Positions 49,170 through 63,801 of a stretch of 64,000 bases of DNA are shown here, piece by piece (positions within the stretch are counted from its first letter, which is position 1; each line of letters starts with the position of its first letter). The notes below the pieces were generated by a model. The model did not search any database, was not told the DNA's origin, and was given only the letters and a program-made list of their open reading frames with translations. The DNA comes from Betaproteobacteria bacterium. GTDB lineage: Bacteria; Pseudomonadota; Gammaproteobacteria; Burkholderiales; Burkholderiaceae_F. A program made the position numbers and the translations under genes. Location of the stretch: the NCBI GenBank assembly GCA_016861185.1, contig BOKW01000001.1, positions 558,001-622,000 on the forward strand, given 5' to 3'.

Positions 49170-50302
49170 GCGCCGAGTTCGAGACGCACCTGGCGCCGTA
49201 CGCCGCACGTTCGGCCGCGACGCGCGGGCGCGCGCGCGCCGAGCCGCCGGCGGTCGCGCGCAGCGAGTTCCAGCGCGACCGCGACCGCATCATCCACTCG
49301 ACCGCGTTCCGCCGGCTCGAATACAAGACGCAGGTCTTCGTCAACCACGAGGGCGATCTGTTCCGCACGCGGCTCACGCATTCACTCGAGGTCGCGCAGA
49401 TCGGCCGCTCGATCGCGCGCAACCTGCGCGTCAACGAGGATCTCGTCGAAGCGATCGCGCTCGCGCACGACCTCGGTCATACCCCGTTCGGACATGCGGG
49501 GCAGGACGCGCTGCACGAATGCATGAAGCCCTACGGCGGCTTCGAGCACAACCTGCAGTCGCTGCGCGTGGTCGACGAGCTCGAAGAGCGCTACGGCGGC
49601 TTCGACGGGCTGAACCTGTGCTTCGAGACGCGCGAAGGGATACTGAAGCACTGTTCGCTCGAAAACGCGCGCAGGCTCGGCGCGCTCGGCGAGCGTTTCA
49701 TCCGGCGCCGGCAACCGTCGCTCGAAGCGCAGATCGCCAATCTCGCCGACGAGATCGCCTACAACAACCACGACATCGACGACGGCCTGCGATCGGGGCT
49801 GCTGCTGCTGTCGCAGCTCGAAGAGGTGCCGATCTTCGCGCGGCACGTACACGAAGTCCGCGAGCGGTATCCGGCGCTCGCCGAGCGGCGTCTGATCCAC
49901 GAAACGGTCAGGCGGATGATCAACACCTTGATCACCGATCTGATCGCGGAAACGCGGCGGCGCATCGCTGCGGCCGGGCCCGAATCGATCGACGCGGTGC
50001 GCGCCGCGCCGCCCCTCGTTGCCTTCTCCGACGCCATTCGGCGTGAAGGCGACGAGCTCAAGCTGTTCCTGCGAGATCACCTCTATCGCCACTACCAGGT
50101 CATGCGCATGACCTCGAAGGCGCGGCGCATCGTGCGCGAGCTGTTCGACGCGTTCATGGACGATCCCCGCCTGCTTCCGACCGATCATCGCCTGCGCGCC
50201 GAACGCGATCGCCCGCGCGCGATCGCCGACTATGTCGCCGGCATGACCGATCGCTACGCGATCAAGGAACATCGCCGCCTGTTCGCCGTCGGCGAGATCT
50301 GA
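49166..50302 (+). CDS. dgt: deoxyguanosinetriphosphate triphosphohydrolase-like protein
   Basis: 378 residues, HD-domain metal enzyme. [19 protein letters not shown] at the start, H in [20 protein letters not shown] and HD in [19 protein letters not shown], then [19 protein letters not shown]. Hydrolyses dGTP or other dNTPs to nucleosides and triphosphate. Coupled to aroB. The transposase-element repeat begins at the last base of the stop codon. Confidence 0.93.
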   Translation: MSAEFETHLAPYAARSAATRGRARAEPPAVARSEFQRDRDRIIHSTAFRRLEYKTQVFVNHEGDLFRTRLTHSLEVAQIGRSIARNLRVNEDLVEAIALAHDLGHTPFGHAGQDALHECMKPYGGFEHNLQSLRVVDELEERYGGFDGLNLCFETREGILKHCSLENARRLGALGERFIRRRQPSLEAQIANLADEIAYNNHDIDDGLRSGLLLLSQLEEVPIFARHVHEVRERYPALAERRLIHETVRRMINTLITDLIAETRRRIAAAGPESIDAVRAAPPLVAFSDAIRREGDELKLFLRDHLYRHYQVMRMTSKARRIVRELFDAFMDDPRLLPTDHRLRAERDRPRAIADYVAGMTDRYAIKEHRRLFAVGEI

Positions 50303-51163
50303 AAAAATGGGGTCAGACACCTTTTCTCTTCGGTGAGCTGACCCCGATGGCTCGACTTCCGAGGCTCGCCGCCGCCGGCCTTCCGCATCACGTCATCCAA
50401 CGCGGTAACGACCGGCAAACTGTGTTCCGCGAGGACGCGGACTACGCGCGCCACCTCGGCTGGTTGCGCGAGGTCGCGGCGGCGCACGGGCTCGCCGTGC
50501 ACGCCTACGTGCTGATGCCGAATCACGTGCATCTGCTCGTCACGCCGCCGACGGACGCTGCGCTCAGCAAGGCGATGCAGTCGCTCGGCAGGCGCTACGT
50601 CCGATGGTTCAACGACAAGTACGGCCGCACCGGAACGCTGTGGGAGGGCCGATTTCGTTCGACGGTGATCGACGCCGATCGCTATCTGCTCGCGTGCTCG
50701 CGCTACATCGAGCTGAATCCCGTGCGGGCCGGCATCGTCAACGCGCCGGAGCTGTACCGGTGGTCGAGCTACGCACACCACGCCGGCGTGTTCGTCGATC
50801 CGCTCGTCACCGATCACCCGCTGGTTTGGGCGCTGGGCAACACGCCATTCGAAAGGCAACTCGCCTATCGCCGCCTGTTTGAAGTGGACTTGGCTCCGGA
50901 GTTTCTCCAGTCGCTTCGATCGGCAACCAACCGGGGACGGGCCCTGGGTCTGTCGAGTGATGGCGGGAGAACGATGACCTATCCGCGCCCACGAGGCCGC
51001 CCCCGGAAAGGCGAGCGCCGCGAGCAGCAGGCCGCGGGACCGCAGACCTAAGGGGCTGGATGAGCTTTACGTGGTGCCGAGTCGCAGATCTACGACTCTG
51101 TCCCCATTTAAGTGAACTGAGATGAACGCGTCCCCAGTAAATGGTGTCTGACCCCATTTTTTT
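50302..51163. mobile_element. REP-associated transposase element with terminal inverted repeats
   Basis: AAAAAATGGGGTCAGACACC (50302-50321) is repeated inverted at 51143-51162 as GGTGTCTGACCCCATTTTTT, a perfect 20-bp pair. The left end also folds locally: GGGGTCAG with CTGACCCC and CACC with GGTG (50310-50346). The element holds one transposase gene and is inserted between dgt and gltB, which are neighbours in relatives. Confidence 0.85.
50347..51051 (+). CDS. REP-associated tyrosine (Y1) transposase
   Basis: 234 residues, IS200-like HUH fold. HVIQRGNDRQTVFREDADY, the HUH motif in LMPNHVHLLVTPPTD and the region RRYVRWFNDKYGRTGTLWEG, then Tyr in ACSRYIELNPVRAGIVNA. Basic Pro/Arg-rich C-terminal tail RPRGRPRKGERREQQAAG. 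Such RAYT proteins act on REP palindromes. It begins right after the left-end hairpin, so the GTGAGCTGACCCCGATGG stretch sets the start. Confidence 0.9.
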   Translation: MARLPRLAAAGLPHHVIQRGNDRQTVFREDADYARHLGWLREVAAAHGLAVHAYVLMPNHVHLLVTPPTDAALSKAMQSLGRRYVRWFNDKYGRTGTLWEGRFRSTVIDADRYLLACSRYIELNPVRAGIVNAPELYRWSSYAHHAGVFVDPLVTDHPLVWALGNTPFERQLAYRRLFEVDLAPEFLQSLRSATNRGRALGLSSDGGRTMTYPRPRGRPRKGERREQQAAGPQT

Positions 51164-51262
51164 GAGTTGATCGCCCTGTTGCGGCGCAGTACAGTGCGAC
51201 TGCGCACCCGGAAGGCCGTGTTGGCGATGGGTTTACTCACGGGTGCAGGACGAGGGGTACGA

Positions 51263-55975
<4,713 letters not shown>

Positions 55976-55983
55976 GGACGGGA

Positions 55984-56057
55984 TTCACCACGGAGACACA
56001 GAGAGCACCGAGAGAAGAGCTTTGAGTTTTTCTCCGTGATCTCCGTGCCTCGGTGGC
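55984..56057. repeat. palindromic interspersed repeat, copy 3
   Basis: Left arm TTCACCACGGAGACACAGAG, right arm ending GTGCCTCGGTGG, with CTTTGAG in the loop. It fills the 100-bp gltB-gltD gap and ends 18 bp before the gltD start. Paired with copy 4 on the far side of gltD. Confidence 0.85.
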
Positions 56058-56075
56058 AAACAGAGATGGTTGAAG

Positions 56076-57563
<1,488 letters not shown>

Positions 57564-57572
57564 AGTCTTGAA

Positions 57573-57643
57573 TTCACCACCGAGACACCGAGAACACCGG
57601 GAAGAACCAATGCTTCTCTCTGTGCTCTCGGTGTCTCGGTGGT
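57573..57643. repeat. palindromic interspersed repeat, copy 4
   Basis: Arms ACCACCGAGACACCGAGA and TCTCGGTGTCTCGGTGGT pair perfectly over 18 bp, the best copy in the window, then less perfectly to the loop. It lies between the convergent gltD and cupin genes and could act as a bidirectional barrier. Confidence 0.88.
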
Positions 57644-57667
57644 CAGATCAATCCCTCGGCCCAGCCG

Positions 57668-58093
57668 CTACCGCTGCAACCGCGCCGCTTCTTCCGGCGT
57701 CGGAAGCTGCGGCCGGTCGCGCTCCTTGCTGACGAGGCACAGGAAGCCGAGCGCGCTGTCGGCGGCGGCGTGGAACTGGTGCCAGGTCAGCGGATCGACG
57801 GTCACGAGATCGCGTTCGGCGATCGCATGGATCTCGTCGCCGAGCCGCACGGTGCCGCGGCCGCGCAGGATCAGCACCGCGTGCGTGTGCTCGTGGCGTT
57901 CGAGCGTCGAATGGCCGCCGGGCGCGATCTCGAAGTAGCGCAGCTCGCTCGCCTGGTCGGGCGGCGCGAACAGCACCTGCCGCGTGATGTCGCGAAACGG
58001 CGCCGTTCCTTCGTCCTTGTAGCGCAGCACCTCGACGGCCTGCCAGCGATAGTCGCCGGCCGCGTCCGGCGCGAAACGACGCACGCCGCTCAT
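57668..58093 (-). CDS. small cupin protein beside the RuBisCO-like gene
   Basis: 141 residues, one cupin domain. Metal ligands are likely in LERHEHTHAVLILRGRGTVR (His-X-His plus a further His; the usual Glu is not obvious) and the second motif LTWHQFHAAAD. Starts MSGVRRFAPDAAGDYRWQAV. No signal peptide. ATG 58093 overlaps the RuBisCO-like stop by 4 bp, so the two are translated together. In Rhodospirillum rubrum a cupin acts one step after a RuBisCO-like isomerase in the MTA-isoprenoid shunt; the same role here is only a hypothesis. Confidence 0.85.
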   Translation of the reverse strand: MSGVRRFAPDAAGDYRWQAVEVLRYKDEGTAPFRDITRQVLFAPPDQASELRYFEIAPGGHSTLERHEHTHAVLILRGRGTVRLGDEIHAIAERDLVTVDPLTWHQFHAAADSALGFLCLVSKERDRPQLPTPEEAARLQR

Positions 58094-59208
58094 GCGTCCG
58101 CCGGCGTTTCGGTGCGCGCGACCGCTTCGACGAACTCGCGGCTGCGCTCGTAGAGCTTCTCGCGCGCCGCCAGCAGCGAACCGCCGATCAGCAGCATGCA
58201 GTTGTCGCCGTATTCGCGCTTCAGTTCCGGCACGCGCTCGACGCTCATGCCGCCGGCCGGCACCGGCAGTGCGGGCTTCAGGCCGTGCCAGGCGGCGCGG
58301 CTGGCCTGCGCGATCGCGAGGCAGACCTCGCGCGCGTAGGTGAAGCGGCCGCCGTGGTTCGGAAAGATCACCGCGTCGGCGCCGAACAGTCTGAACAGCC
58401 TGCCGAGCAGCGCGGCGGGCGCGATGCGGCCTACACCCGCCAGCGAAGGGTGCGCGATGAACGCGAAGTCGGGGTGCTCGCGCCGCAGACCGTTGAGCGT
58501 GGCGACGCCACAGACCATCGGCGCGATCAGCGCGATGCGTACGCCGCGCGCGCGCGCCAGCTCGATCTGTCTGAGCATCTGCGTGCAGGTGCCGAACAGG
58601 CTCGGCGCGTACAGCGTCACCGTTCCGTTGCGCGCGGCGTTGACCTCGTCGACGGCGGCCTGGCACGCGGCCACACGCTGCGCGAACGGCGCGCTCGCCT
58701 GGTCGGCCCAGCCGTGATCGTCCTTGATCACGTCGATGCCTGCGGCGGCGAAAGTTCGGCACAACGCTGCAAGCTGTCCGGGTGTGGAGCCGATCGGTTT
58801 CAAAGCCGTGCACGTCAGCGGCCGGCCGATCACACCCACGAGGCTGCGCAGGCCTTCGATGCCCAGGTTCGGCCCGCCGAAGCGGTGCGCGAGCGCTTCG
58901 GGAACGTCGACGTCGACCAGCTCCACGTCGGGCAGCAGCGAGCTGTTGCCGAACAGCATGTTCAACAACTGCCCGGGTTCCTCGCCGACGCTTTCGGCGG
59001 CGAGCGCGATTCGCGCGAGGCTCGAGCCGTCCGCCAGCGCCTCGATCCGTTCGACGCGTGCGGCGACGCGTTCGAGCACGCCCGCGTCCAGCACCGCTTC
59101 GGCGGGCATTTCGATGCTCTGCTCGAGCGCCAGCACGCGCGCGCGCCGCGGCGCGTCTTCGGCCGCAACGCGTAGCCGGTACACCGCGCGGATGCCGTGT
59201 GGATCCAT
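58090..59208 (-). CDS. RuBisCO-like protein (form IV type)
   Basis: 372 residues, short of the ~410-480 of true large subunits. Barrel motifs remain: NMLFGNSS, TCTALKPIGSTPGQLAALCR, GIDVIKDDHGWAD, FIAHPSLAGVGR, IFPNHGGRF and PAGGMSVERVPEL. Compared with RuBisCO, the lysine of KPKLGL is kept (K137), its second Lys is Ile, the metal triad Lys-Asp-Glu reads K162-D164-H165, and the loop-6 Lys is absent. Carboxylation is therefore unlikely; enolase, isomerase or decarboxylase activity on a sugar phosphate is known for relatives. TAGAAT (59220-59215, minus) lies six bases before the ATG. Confidence 0.9.
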   Translation of the reverse strand: MDPHGIRAVYRLRVAAEDAPRRARVLALEQSIEMPAEAVLDAGVLERVAARVERIEALADGSSLARIALAAESVGEEPGQLLNMLFGNSSLLPDVELVDVDVPEALAHRFGGPNLGIEGLRSLVGVIGRPLTCTALKPIGSTPGQLAALCRTFAAAGIDVIKDDHGWADQASAPFAQRVAACQAAVDEVNAARNGTVTLYAPSLFGTCTQMLRQIELARARGVRIALIAPMVCGVATLNGLRREHPDFAFIAHPSLAGVGRIAPAALLGRLFRLFGADAVIFPNHGGRFTYAREVCLAIAQASRAAWHGLKPALPVPAGGMSVERVPELKREYGDNCMLLIGGSLLAAREKLYERSREFVEAVARTETPADA

Positions 59209-59313
59209 GCGCAGATTCTAAGGGCCGCCGCACGCCGACCGGCCGCGCAGGATCGCCGGCCGGTCGGTGCGCCCGGCACGCGAGCTGCGCGGCGCGGCTA
59301 CACTGCGAACGCC

Positions 59314-59649
59314 ATGGCAGAGCTCCGGATACGCCTAGCGGCGGCGGCGATCGCGGCCCTGTTCGCCGCGCCGGCCGCGCTCGCGCAAAGCGAAGTCGAA
59401 CTGAAACGCCTCGACGAACTGGATCGCAAGTGCGAAGCGGCGCGCGCCGCCAAGCTCGCGCCGATCCGCGCCGAACTGATCGACAAGTGCGTCAGGATCG
59501 ACAAGCGTCCGCGCGAAGCCTGCGAAGGCGAGTTCGCGCACTACGGCGACACCAAGGGCACCGCGCAGGGCAAGGCGGTCGCCGGCCTGTTCTACGACCT
59601 GCCCGAGTGCGTCGCCGCGTTCGAGGCGAGGCAGAAGTACCGGCGCTGA
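59314..59649 (+). CDS. small exported Cys-containing protein
   Basis: 111 residues. Signal peptide MAELRIRLAAAAIAALFAAP with cleavage near ALAQS. The mature part is helical and charged (EVELKRLDELDRKCEAARAA) with four cysteines (in RKCEA, DKCVR, EACEG and PECVA), so two disulfides are possible. Family not recognised. TACACT (59299-59304) is nine bases before ATG 59314. Lies between the RuBisCO-like gene (divergent) and mlaF. Confidence 0.7.
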   Translation: MAELRIRLAAAAIAALFAAPAALAQSEVELKRLDELDRKCEAARAAKLAPIRAELIDKCVRIDKRPREACEGEFAHYGDTKGTAQGKAVAGLFYDLPECVAAFEARQKYRR

Positions 59650-59843
59650 ACGCGGCCCTCACCCCTGCTTGGTACGGCCTGCGGCCGCCGCGCGGGTTCG
59701 TCGTTGTGCTGTGAGACAATCCGCCGGCCGCGCGCGGGCATGGCACTTGCCCGTGTCGTGCGGCGAGCCGTCGCTCCCGGCCCGATCAACAACCCGAAGC
59801 GTCGCGCGCCGAAGTCCTGCGCGCGCGGACGCGACAAATCGCC

Positions 59844-60653
59844 GTGCCCCAAGACGACTTCATCACCGTCGATCGCGTCACGTTCGGCTATGACCCGAGC
59901 CGCACGATCCTCAACGACGTATCGGCCCGCTTCGCGCGCGGCAAGGTCACGGCGATCATGGGCGGGTCGGGCTGCGGCAAGACCACGCTGCTGCGGCTGA
60001 TCGGCGGCGTCTACGCTGCCAACCGCGGCACGATCACCTTCGATGGCCAGCGCGTCGACGCGCGCGACAAGGAGTTGATGTACCGGCTGCGGCGGCGGCT
60101 CGGCATGCTGTTCCAGTTCGGCGCGCTGTTCACGGATCTGACGGTGTTTGAGAACGTCGCGTTCCCTCTGCGCGAGCACACCAACCTGCCCGAGCCGATG
60201 ATCCGCGACATCGTGCTGATGAAGCTCAACGCGGTCGGCCTGCGCGGCGCGGCCCCCTTGCGCATCTCTGAAGTGTCCGGCGGCATGGCGCGGCGGATCG
60301 CGCTGGCGCGCGCGATCGCACTCGACCCCGACCTGATCATGTACGACGAGCCGTTCGCCGGGCTCGATCCGATCAGCATGGGCGTGACGGCGAATCTGAT
60401 CCGCAAGCTCAACGACGCCACCGGCGCGACCTCGCTGATCGTCTCGCACGACGTGCAGGAGTGCTTCATGATCTGCGACTACGCGTACCTGATGTCTTCG
60501 CAGGGGCGCATCGTCGCGCACGGCACGCCGCGCGAGCTGCAGGCGTCCGACGATCCCGAGGTGCGCCAGTTCATCCGCGGCGAACCCGACGGGCCGGTGC
60601 GCTTCCATTATCCGGCGCGACCCGCCGCGGACGAGTTCGGGGTGCGCGTTTGA
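59844..60653 (+). CDS. mlaF: phospholipid ABC transporter ATPase MlaF
   Basis: 269 residues from GTG 59844. Walker A IMGGSGCGKTTLLRL, signature VSGGMARRIALARAIA, Walker B LIMYDEPFAGLDPIS and His in LIVSHDVQECF. C-terminal extension ends PARPAADEFGVRV, which in MlaF contacts MlaB. Inner-membrane complex that moves phospholipids between the membranes. Overlaps mlaE by 4 bp. Confidence 0.94.
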   Translation: MPQDDFITVDRVTFGYDPSRTILNDVSARFARGKVTAIMGGSGCGKTTLLRLIGGVYAANRGTITFDGQRVDARDKELMYRLRRRLGMLFQFGALFTDLTVFENVAFPLREHTNLPEPMIRDIVLMKLNAVGLRGAAPLRISEVSGGMARRIALARAIALDPDLIMYDEPFAGLDPISMGVTANLIRKLNDATGATSLIVSHDVQECFMICDYAYLMSSQGRIVAHGTPRELQASDDPEVRQFIRGEPDGPVRFHYPARPAADEFGVRV

Positions 60654-61441
60654 CTGCACTCGATCTGCTGCAGGCGCTCGGCGCGCGCGCGCTGACGGTG
60701 TTTCGCGTGCTCGGTCATCACGCGTTTTTCTTCGCGGAGCTGCTGCGGCATCTGCCGCAGGCGCTGCGGCGCTTCTACCTCGTCGTGGTCCAGATCCACG
60801 CGATCGGCAACTACTCGCTGGTGATCATCGCCGCATCGGGGCTGGCGGTCGGCTTCGTGCTCGGCCTGCAGGGCTACTACACGCTGAGCCGCTACGGCGC
60901 GGCCGAATCGCTCGGGCTGCTGGTCGCGCTGTCGCTGGTGCGCGAGCTGGGGCCGGTGGTCACGGCGCTGCTGTTCGCGGGCCGCGCCGGTACCTCGCTG
61001 ACCGCCGAGATCGGCCTGATGAAGGCCGGCGAGCAGCTCGCCGCGATGGAGATGATGGCGATCGATCCGAAGAGCCGCGTGCTCGCGCCGCGCTTCATCG
61101 GCGGCATCATCGCGATGCCGCTGCTGGCGGCGATGTTCTCCGCGGTCGGCATCTTCGGCGGCTACGTCGTCGGCGTGCTGCTGATCGGCATCGACCCGGG
61201 GCAGTTCTGGTCGCAGATGCAGGACGGCGTGGACGTCTTCGACGACGTCGGCAACGGCATGGTCAAGAGCTTCGTGTTCGGCGTGGCGTGCACCTTCGTC
61301 GCCCTGTACCAGGGCTACGAGACGCAGGCGACGCCCGAAGGCGTGGCGCAGGCGACCACGCGCACGGTGGTGATCTCGTCGCTCGCCGTGCTGCTGCTGG
61401 ATTTCGTGTTGACCGCGGTGATGTTCTCGACGCCGCGGTAA
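60650..61441 (+). CDS. mlaE: phospholipid ABC transporter permease MlaE
   Basis: 263 residues read from TTG 60650, which overlaps the mlaF stop (TTGA). Membrane segments include LVIIAASGLAVGFVLGLQGY and LLAAMFSAVGIFGGYVVGVL; RELGPVVTALLFAGRAGTSL and AEIGLMKAGEQLAAMEMM are conserved. No ATG lies near, so the TTG start is accepted from the overlap and family length. Confidence 0.93.
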   Translation: MTALDLLQALGARALTVFRVLGHHAFFFAELLRHLPQALRRFYLVVVQIHAIGNYSLVIIAASGLAVGFVLGLQGYYTLSRYGAAESLGLLVALSLVRELGPVVTALLFAGRAGTSLTAEIGLMKAGEQLAAMEMMAIDPKSRVLAPRFIGGIIAMPLLAAMFSAVGIFGGYVVGVLLIGIDPGQFWSQMQDGVDVFDDVGNGMVKSFVFGVACTFVALYQGYETQATPEGVAQATTRTVVISSLAVLLLDFVLTAVMFSTPR

Positions 61442-61453
61442 CTGGAGCTACTC

Positions 61454-61927
61454 ATGGGACGCAAGGGCATCGAGTCGCTGGTCGGCGTGTTCGTACTGCT
61501 GGGCTTCGTCGCGATCTTCTATCTCGCGCTGAAGGCGGCGAATCTCGCCTCGTTCAATACCGGCGAAACCTATACGCTGACGGCGAAGTTCGACAACATC
61601 GGCGGTCTGAAGGTGCGCGCCCCGGTGCGCAGCGCCGGCGTCACGGTCGGCCGCGTCGCCTCGATCACGCTCGATACGCGGACCTACCAGGGGCTGGTCA
61701 CGCTCGAGATCCAGAAGAGCATCGAGTTCCCCGCCGACACGTCCGCCAAGATCCTGACCGCCGGCCTGCTCGGCGACCAGTACATCGGGCTGGAGCCCGG
61801 CGGCGACGACAAGATGCTGAAGAGCGGCGACACGATCAAGATGACGCAGTCGGCGGTCGTTCTCGAAAACCTGATCGGGCAGTTCCTGTACAACCGGGCG
61901 GCCGAAGGGCCGGCCGAGAAGAAGTGA
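61454..61927 (+). CDS. mlaD: outer-membrane lipid asymmetry protein MlaD
   Basis: 157 residues, MCE domain. N-terminal anchor ESLVGVFVLLGFVAIFYLAL, then FDNIGGLKVRAPVRSAGVTV and LTAGLLGDQYIGLEPGGDD. Forms a hexameric ring with a hydrophobic pore. GAGC before ATG 61454. Confidence 0.94.
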   Translation: MGRKGIESLVGVFVLLGFVAIFYLALKAANLASFNTGETYTLTAKFDNIGGLKVRAPVRSAGVTVGRVASITLDTRTYQGLVTLEIQKSIEFPADTSAKILTAGLLGDQYIGLEPGGDDKMLKSGDTIKMTQSAVVLENLIGQFLYNRAAEGPAEKK

Positions 61928-61935
61928 GCCGCACG

Positions 61936-62775
61936 ATGCGCATTGTGCCGCGCCTGTTGCGAGCGTTCGCCGGTGCCGGCGTCGCGTTGCTGGCGGGCGC
62001 CTGCGCGACGATTCCGCCCGACGCCGGCAGCAACCCGGTCGATCCGCTCGAGCGGATGAACCGCCACGTCTTCGAGTTCAACGATCGCGTCGACCGCGCG
62101 GTGCTCAAGCCGATCGCGCAGGGCTACGTGGCCGTCGTCCCCGAACCGCTGCGCGGTTGCGTCAGCAACTTCTTCGCCAACCTCGGCGACGTGAGCAACG
62201 CCGCGAACAACCTGCTGCAGGGCAAGCCGGTCGAGGCGGTGTCGGACATCTGCCGGATCGCGATCAACACGACGGTCGGCGTGCTCGGCTGCTTCGACGT
62301 CGCCTCGAAGGCGGGGCTCGAGAAGCACAACGAAGACTTCGGACAGACGCTTGGCCGCTGGGGGCTGGGATCGGGCGCCTATCTGGTGCTGCCCCTGCTC
62401 GGTCCGAGTTCGGTGCGCGACGCGGTCGGGCGCGTGCCCGACGCGTACGTCGATCCGGCGAATGCCGCCGGCGATGACGTGCGCGCGCGCAATACGCTGT
62501 TCGTGCTCGGGACGATCGACCTGCGCGCGCGCCTGCTCGATGCCGGCCGCCTGCTCGACGCCGCCGCGCTCGACAAGTACCAGTTCACGCGCGACGCGTA
62601 CCTGCAGCGGCGGCGCAACCTCGTCTACGACGGCAATCCGCCGCGCGAGAAGGAAGAAGACGACGACGCGCCGGTGAAGGCGCGCCCCGTCGAGCGTTCG
62701 GCGCCGGTCGAGGGCGAAAAGGCCCGCGTCGAGCCGCCCAAGGACGATCAACCCGGGATCGCGCCGGCGCGTTAA
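61936..62775 (+). CDS. mlaA: outer-membrane lipid asymmetry lipoprotein MlaA (VacJ)
   Basis: 279 residues. Lipoprotein signal with lipobox LLAGAC; then NPVDPLERMNRHVFEFNDRV, LRGCVSNFFANLGDVSNAAN, the VacJ core (EDFGQTLGRWGLGSGAYLVL). C-terminal ~50 residues are charged and low-complexity (EKEEDDDAPVKARPVERS), longer than in Escherichia coli. Here the lipoprotein gene is inside the mla operon. Confidence 0.94.
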   Translation: MRIVPRLLRAFAGAGVALLAGACATIPPDAGSNPVDPLERMNRHVFEFNDRVDRAVLKPIAQGYVAVVPEPLRGCVSNFFANLGDVSNAANNLLQGKPVEAVSDICRIAINTTVGVLGCFDVASKAGLEKHNEDFGQTLGRWGLGSGAYLVLPLLGPSSVRDAVGRVPDAYVDPANAAGDDVRARNTLFVLGTIDLRARLLDAGRLLDAAALDKYQFTRDAYLQRRRNLVYDGNPPREKEEDDDAPVKARPVERSAPVEGEKARVEPPKDDQPGIAPAR

Positions 62776-62805
62776 TGCGGGAACACCCTGCGACGGCCCG
62801 GGTCC

Positions 62806-62811
62806 TAGAAT
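62806..62811 (+). promoter_or_regulatory. possible -10 upstream of mlaC
   Basis: TAGAAT in the 65-bp gap between mlaA and mlaC, 29 bases before the start codon. No clear -35. It could drive mlaCB separately. Confidence 0.3.
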
Positions 62812-62840
62812 CGTCGCTTCGAACGATCGGCTCATCCACG

Positions 62841-63512
62841 ATGCGAAACCTGCACAGACTCCGGAGTCTTTTCGTCGCCTTCGCCGCGGCGGCTGCACTG
62901 GCGAGCGCCGCTTCCGCGCAAGGCACGACCGCGACGAGTGTCGCGCCGTCCGGCGCGCAGGCGCCCGACGCGTTGATCCGCACGCTGTCGAACGACGTGC
63001 TCGACACGATCAAGAAGGACAAATCGCTGCAGTCGGGCGACGTCGGTAAGCTCAACGCACTGATCGACGAGAAGATCCTGCCGTACGTGAACTTCGAGAA
63101 GATGACGCAGCTCGCGGTCGGCCGCGGCTGGCGGCAGGCCACGCCCGAACAGCGCCAGGCGCTGACGCGCGAGTTCCGCACGTTGCTCGTGCGGACGTAC
63201 AGCGGCGCGGTATCGGTCGTGCGCGATCACCAGGTCCAGATGCGTCCGTTCCGCGCCGGCCCGAACGACACCGACGTGATCGTCCGCACCGCCGTCGTGC
63301 CGTCGCGCGGCGAGCCGATCCAGCTCGACTACCGCCTCGAGAAGACCGACGCCGGCTGGAAGATCTACGACGTCAACATCCTCGGCGTCTGGCTGGTCGA
63401 GAACTACAAGAGCTCGTTCGCCGCCGAAATCAACGCCGGCGGCATCGACGGACTGATCAAGTCGCTGACCGAGCGCAACCGCCAGCTCGCCGCGGCCGAC
63501 AAGAAGGCGTGA
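62841..63512 (+). CDS. mlaC: periplasmic phospholipid-binding protein MlaC
   Basis: 223 residues. Signal peptide MRNLHRLRSLFVAFAAAAAL with cleavage near SAAS-AQG. ALIDEKILPYVNFEKMTQLA and VRTYSGAVSVVRDHQVQMR plus IYDVNILGVWLVENYKSSF are typical. Shuttles lipids between MlaA and MlaFEDB. Overlaps mlaB by one base. Confidence 0.94.
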   Translation: MRNLHRLRSLFVAFAAAAALASAASAQGTTATSVAPSGAQAPDALIRTLSNDVLDTIKKDKSLQSGDVGKLNALIDEKILPYVNFEKMTQLAVGRGWRQATPEQRQALTREFRTLLVRTYSGAVSVVRDHQVQMRPFRAGPNDTDVIVRTAVVPSRGEPIQLDYRLEKTDAGWKIYDVNILGVWLVENYKSSFAAEINAGGIDGLIKSLTERNRQLAAADKKA

Positions 63513-63787
63513 TGAAGCTTGAAGTCGCGTCGATCAGCAACGAGAACGCCGCCGCATTGCTCGGCACCGGCGTCGACGCAATCCGCGCCGGCGACGCGGA
63601 CTTCGACCTGTCGGCCGTCCGGCAGGTCGACTCCTCTGCGGTGGCGCTGCTGCTTGCGTGGCAGCGCGAGGCGCAGGTGCGCGGCGCGCGAGTCACGCTT
63701 TCCGGGTTGCCGGCGGCGCTGAAGAGCCTAGCCACCCTGTACGGCGTCGACGAACTCATTCCCGCGTTCCGCCAAGGCTCCGAATAG
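63512..63787 (+). CDS. mlaB: STAS-domain protein MlaB
   Basis: 91 residues. STAS fold with DFDLSAVRQVDSSAVALLLA and SLATLYGVDELIPAF. Binds MlaF and stimulates its ATPase. ATG 63512 overlaps the mlaC stop by one base; GTG 63509 gives one extra residue. AAGAAGG lies upstream. Confidence 0.9.
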   Translation: MKLEVASISNENAAALLGTGVDAIRAGDADFDLSAVRQVDSSAVALLLAWQREAQVRGARVTLSGLPAALKSLATLYGVDELIPAFRQGSE

Positions 63788-63801
63788 GGGGCCTGCACCG
63801 G

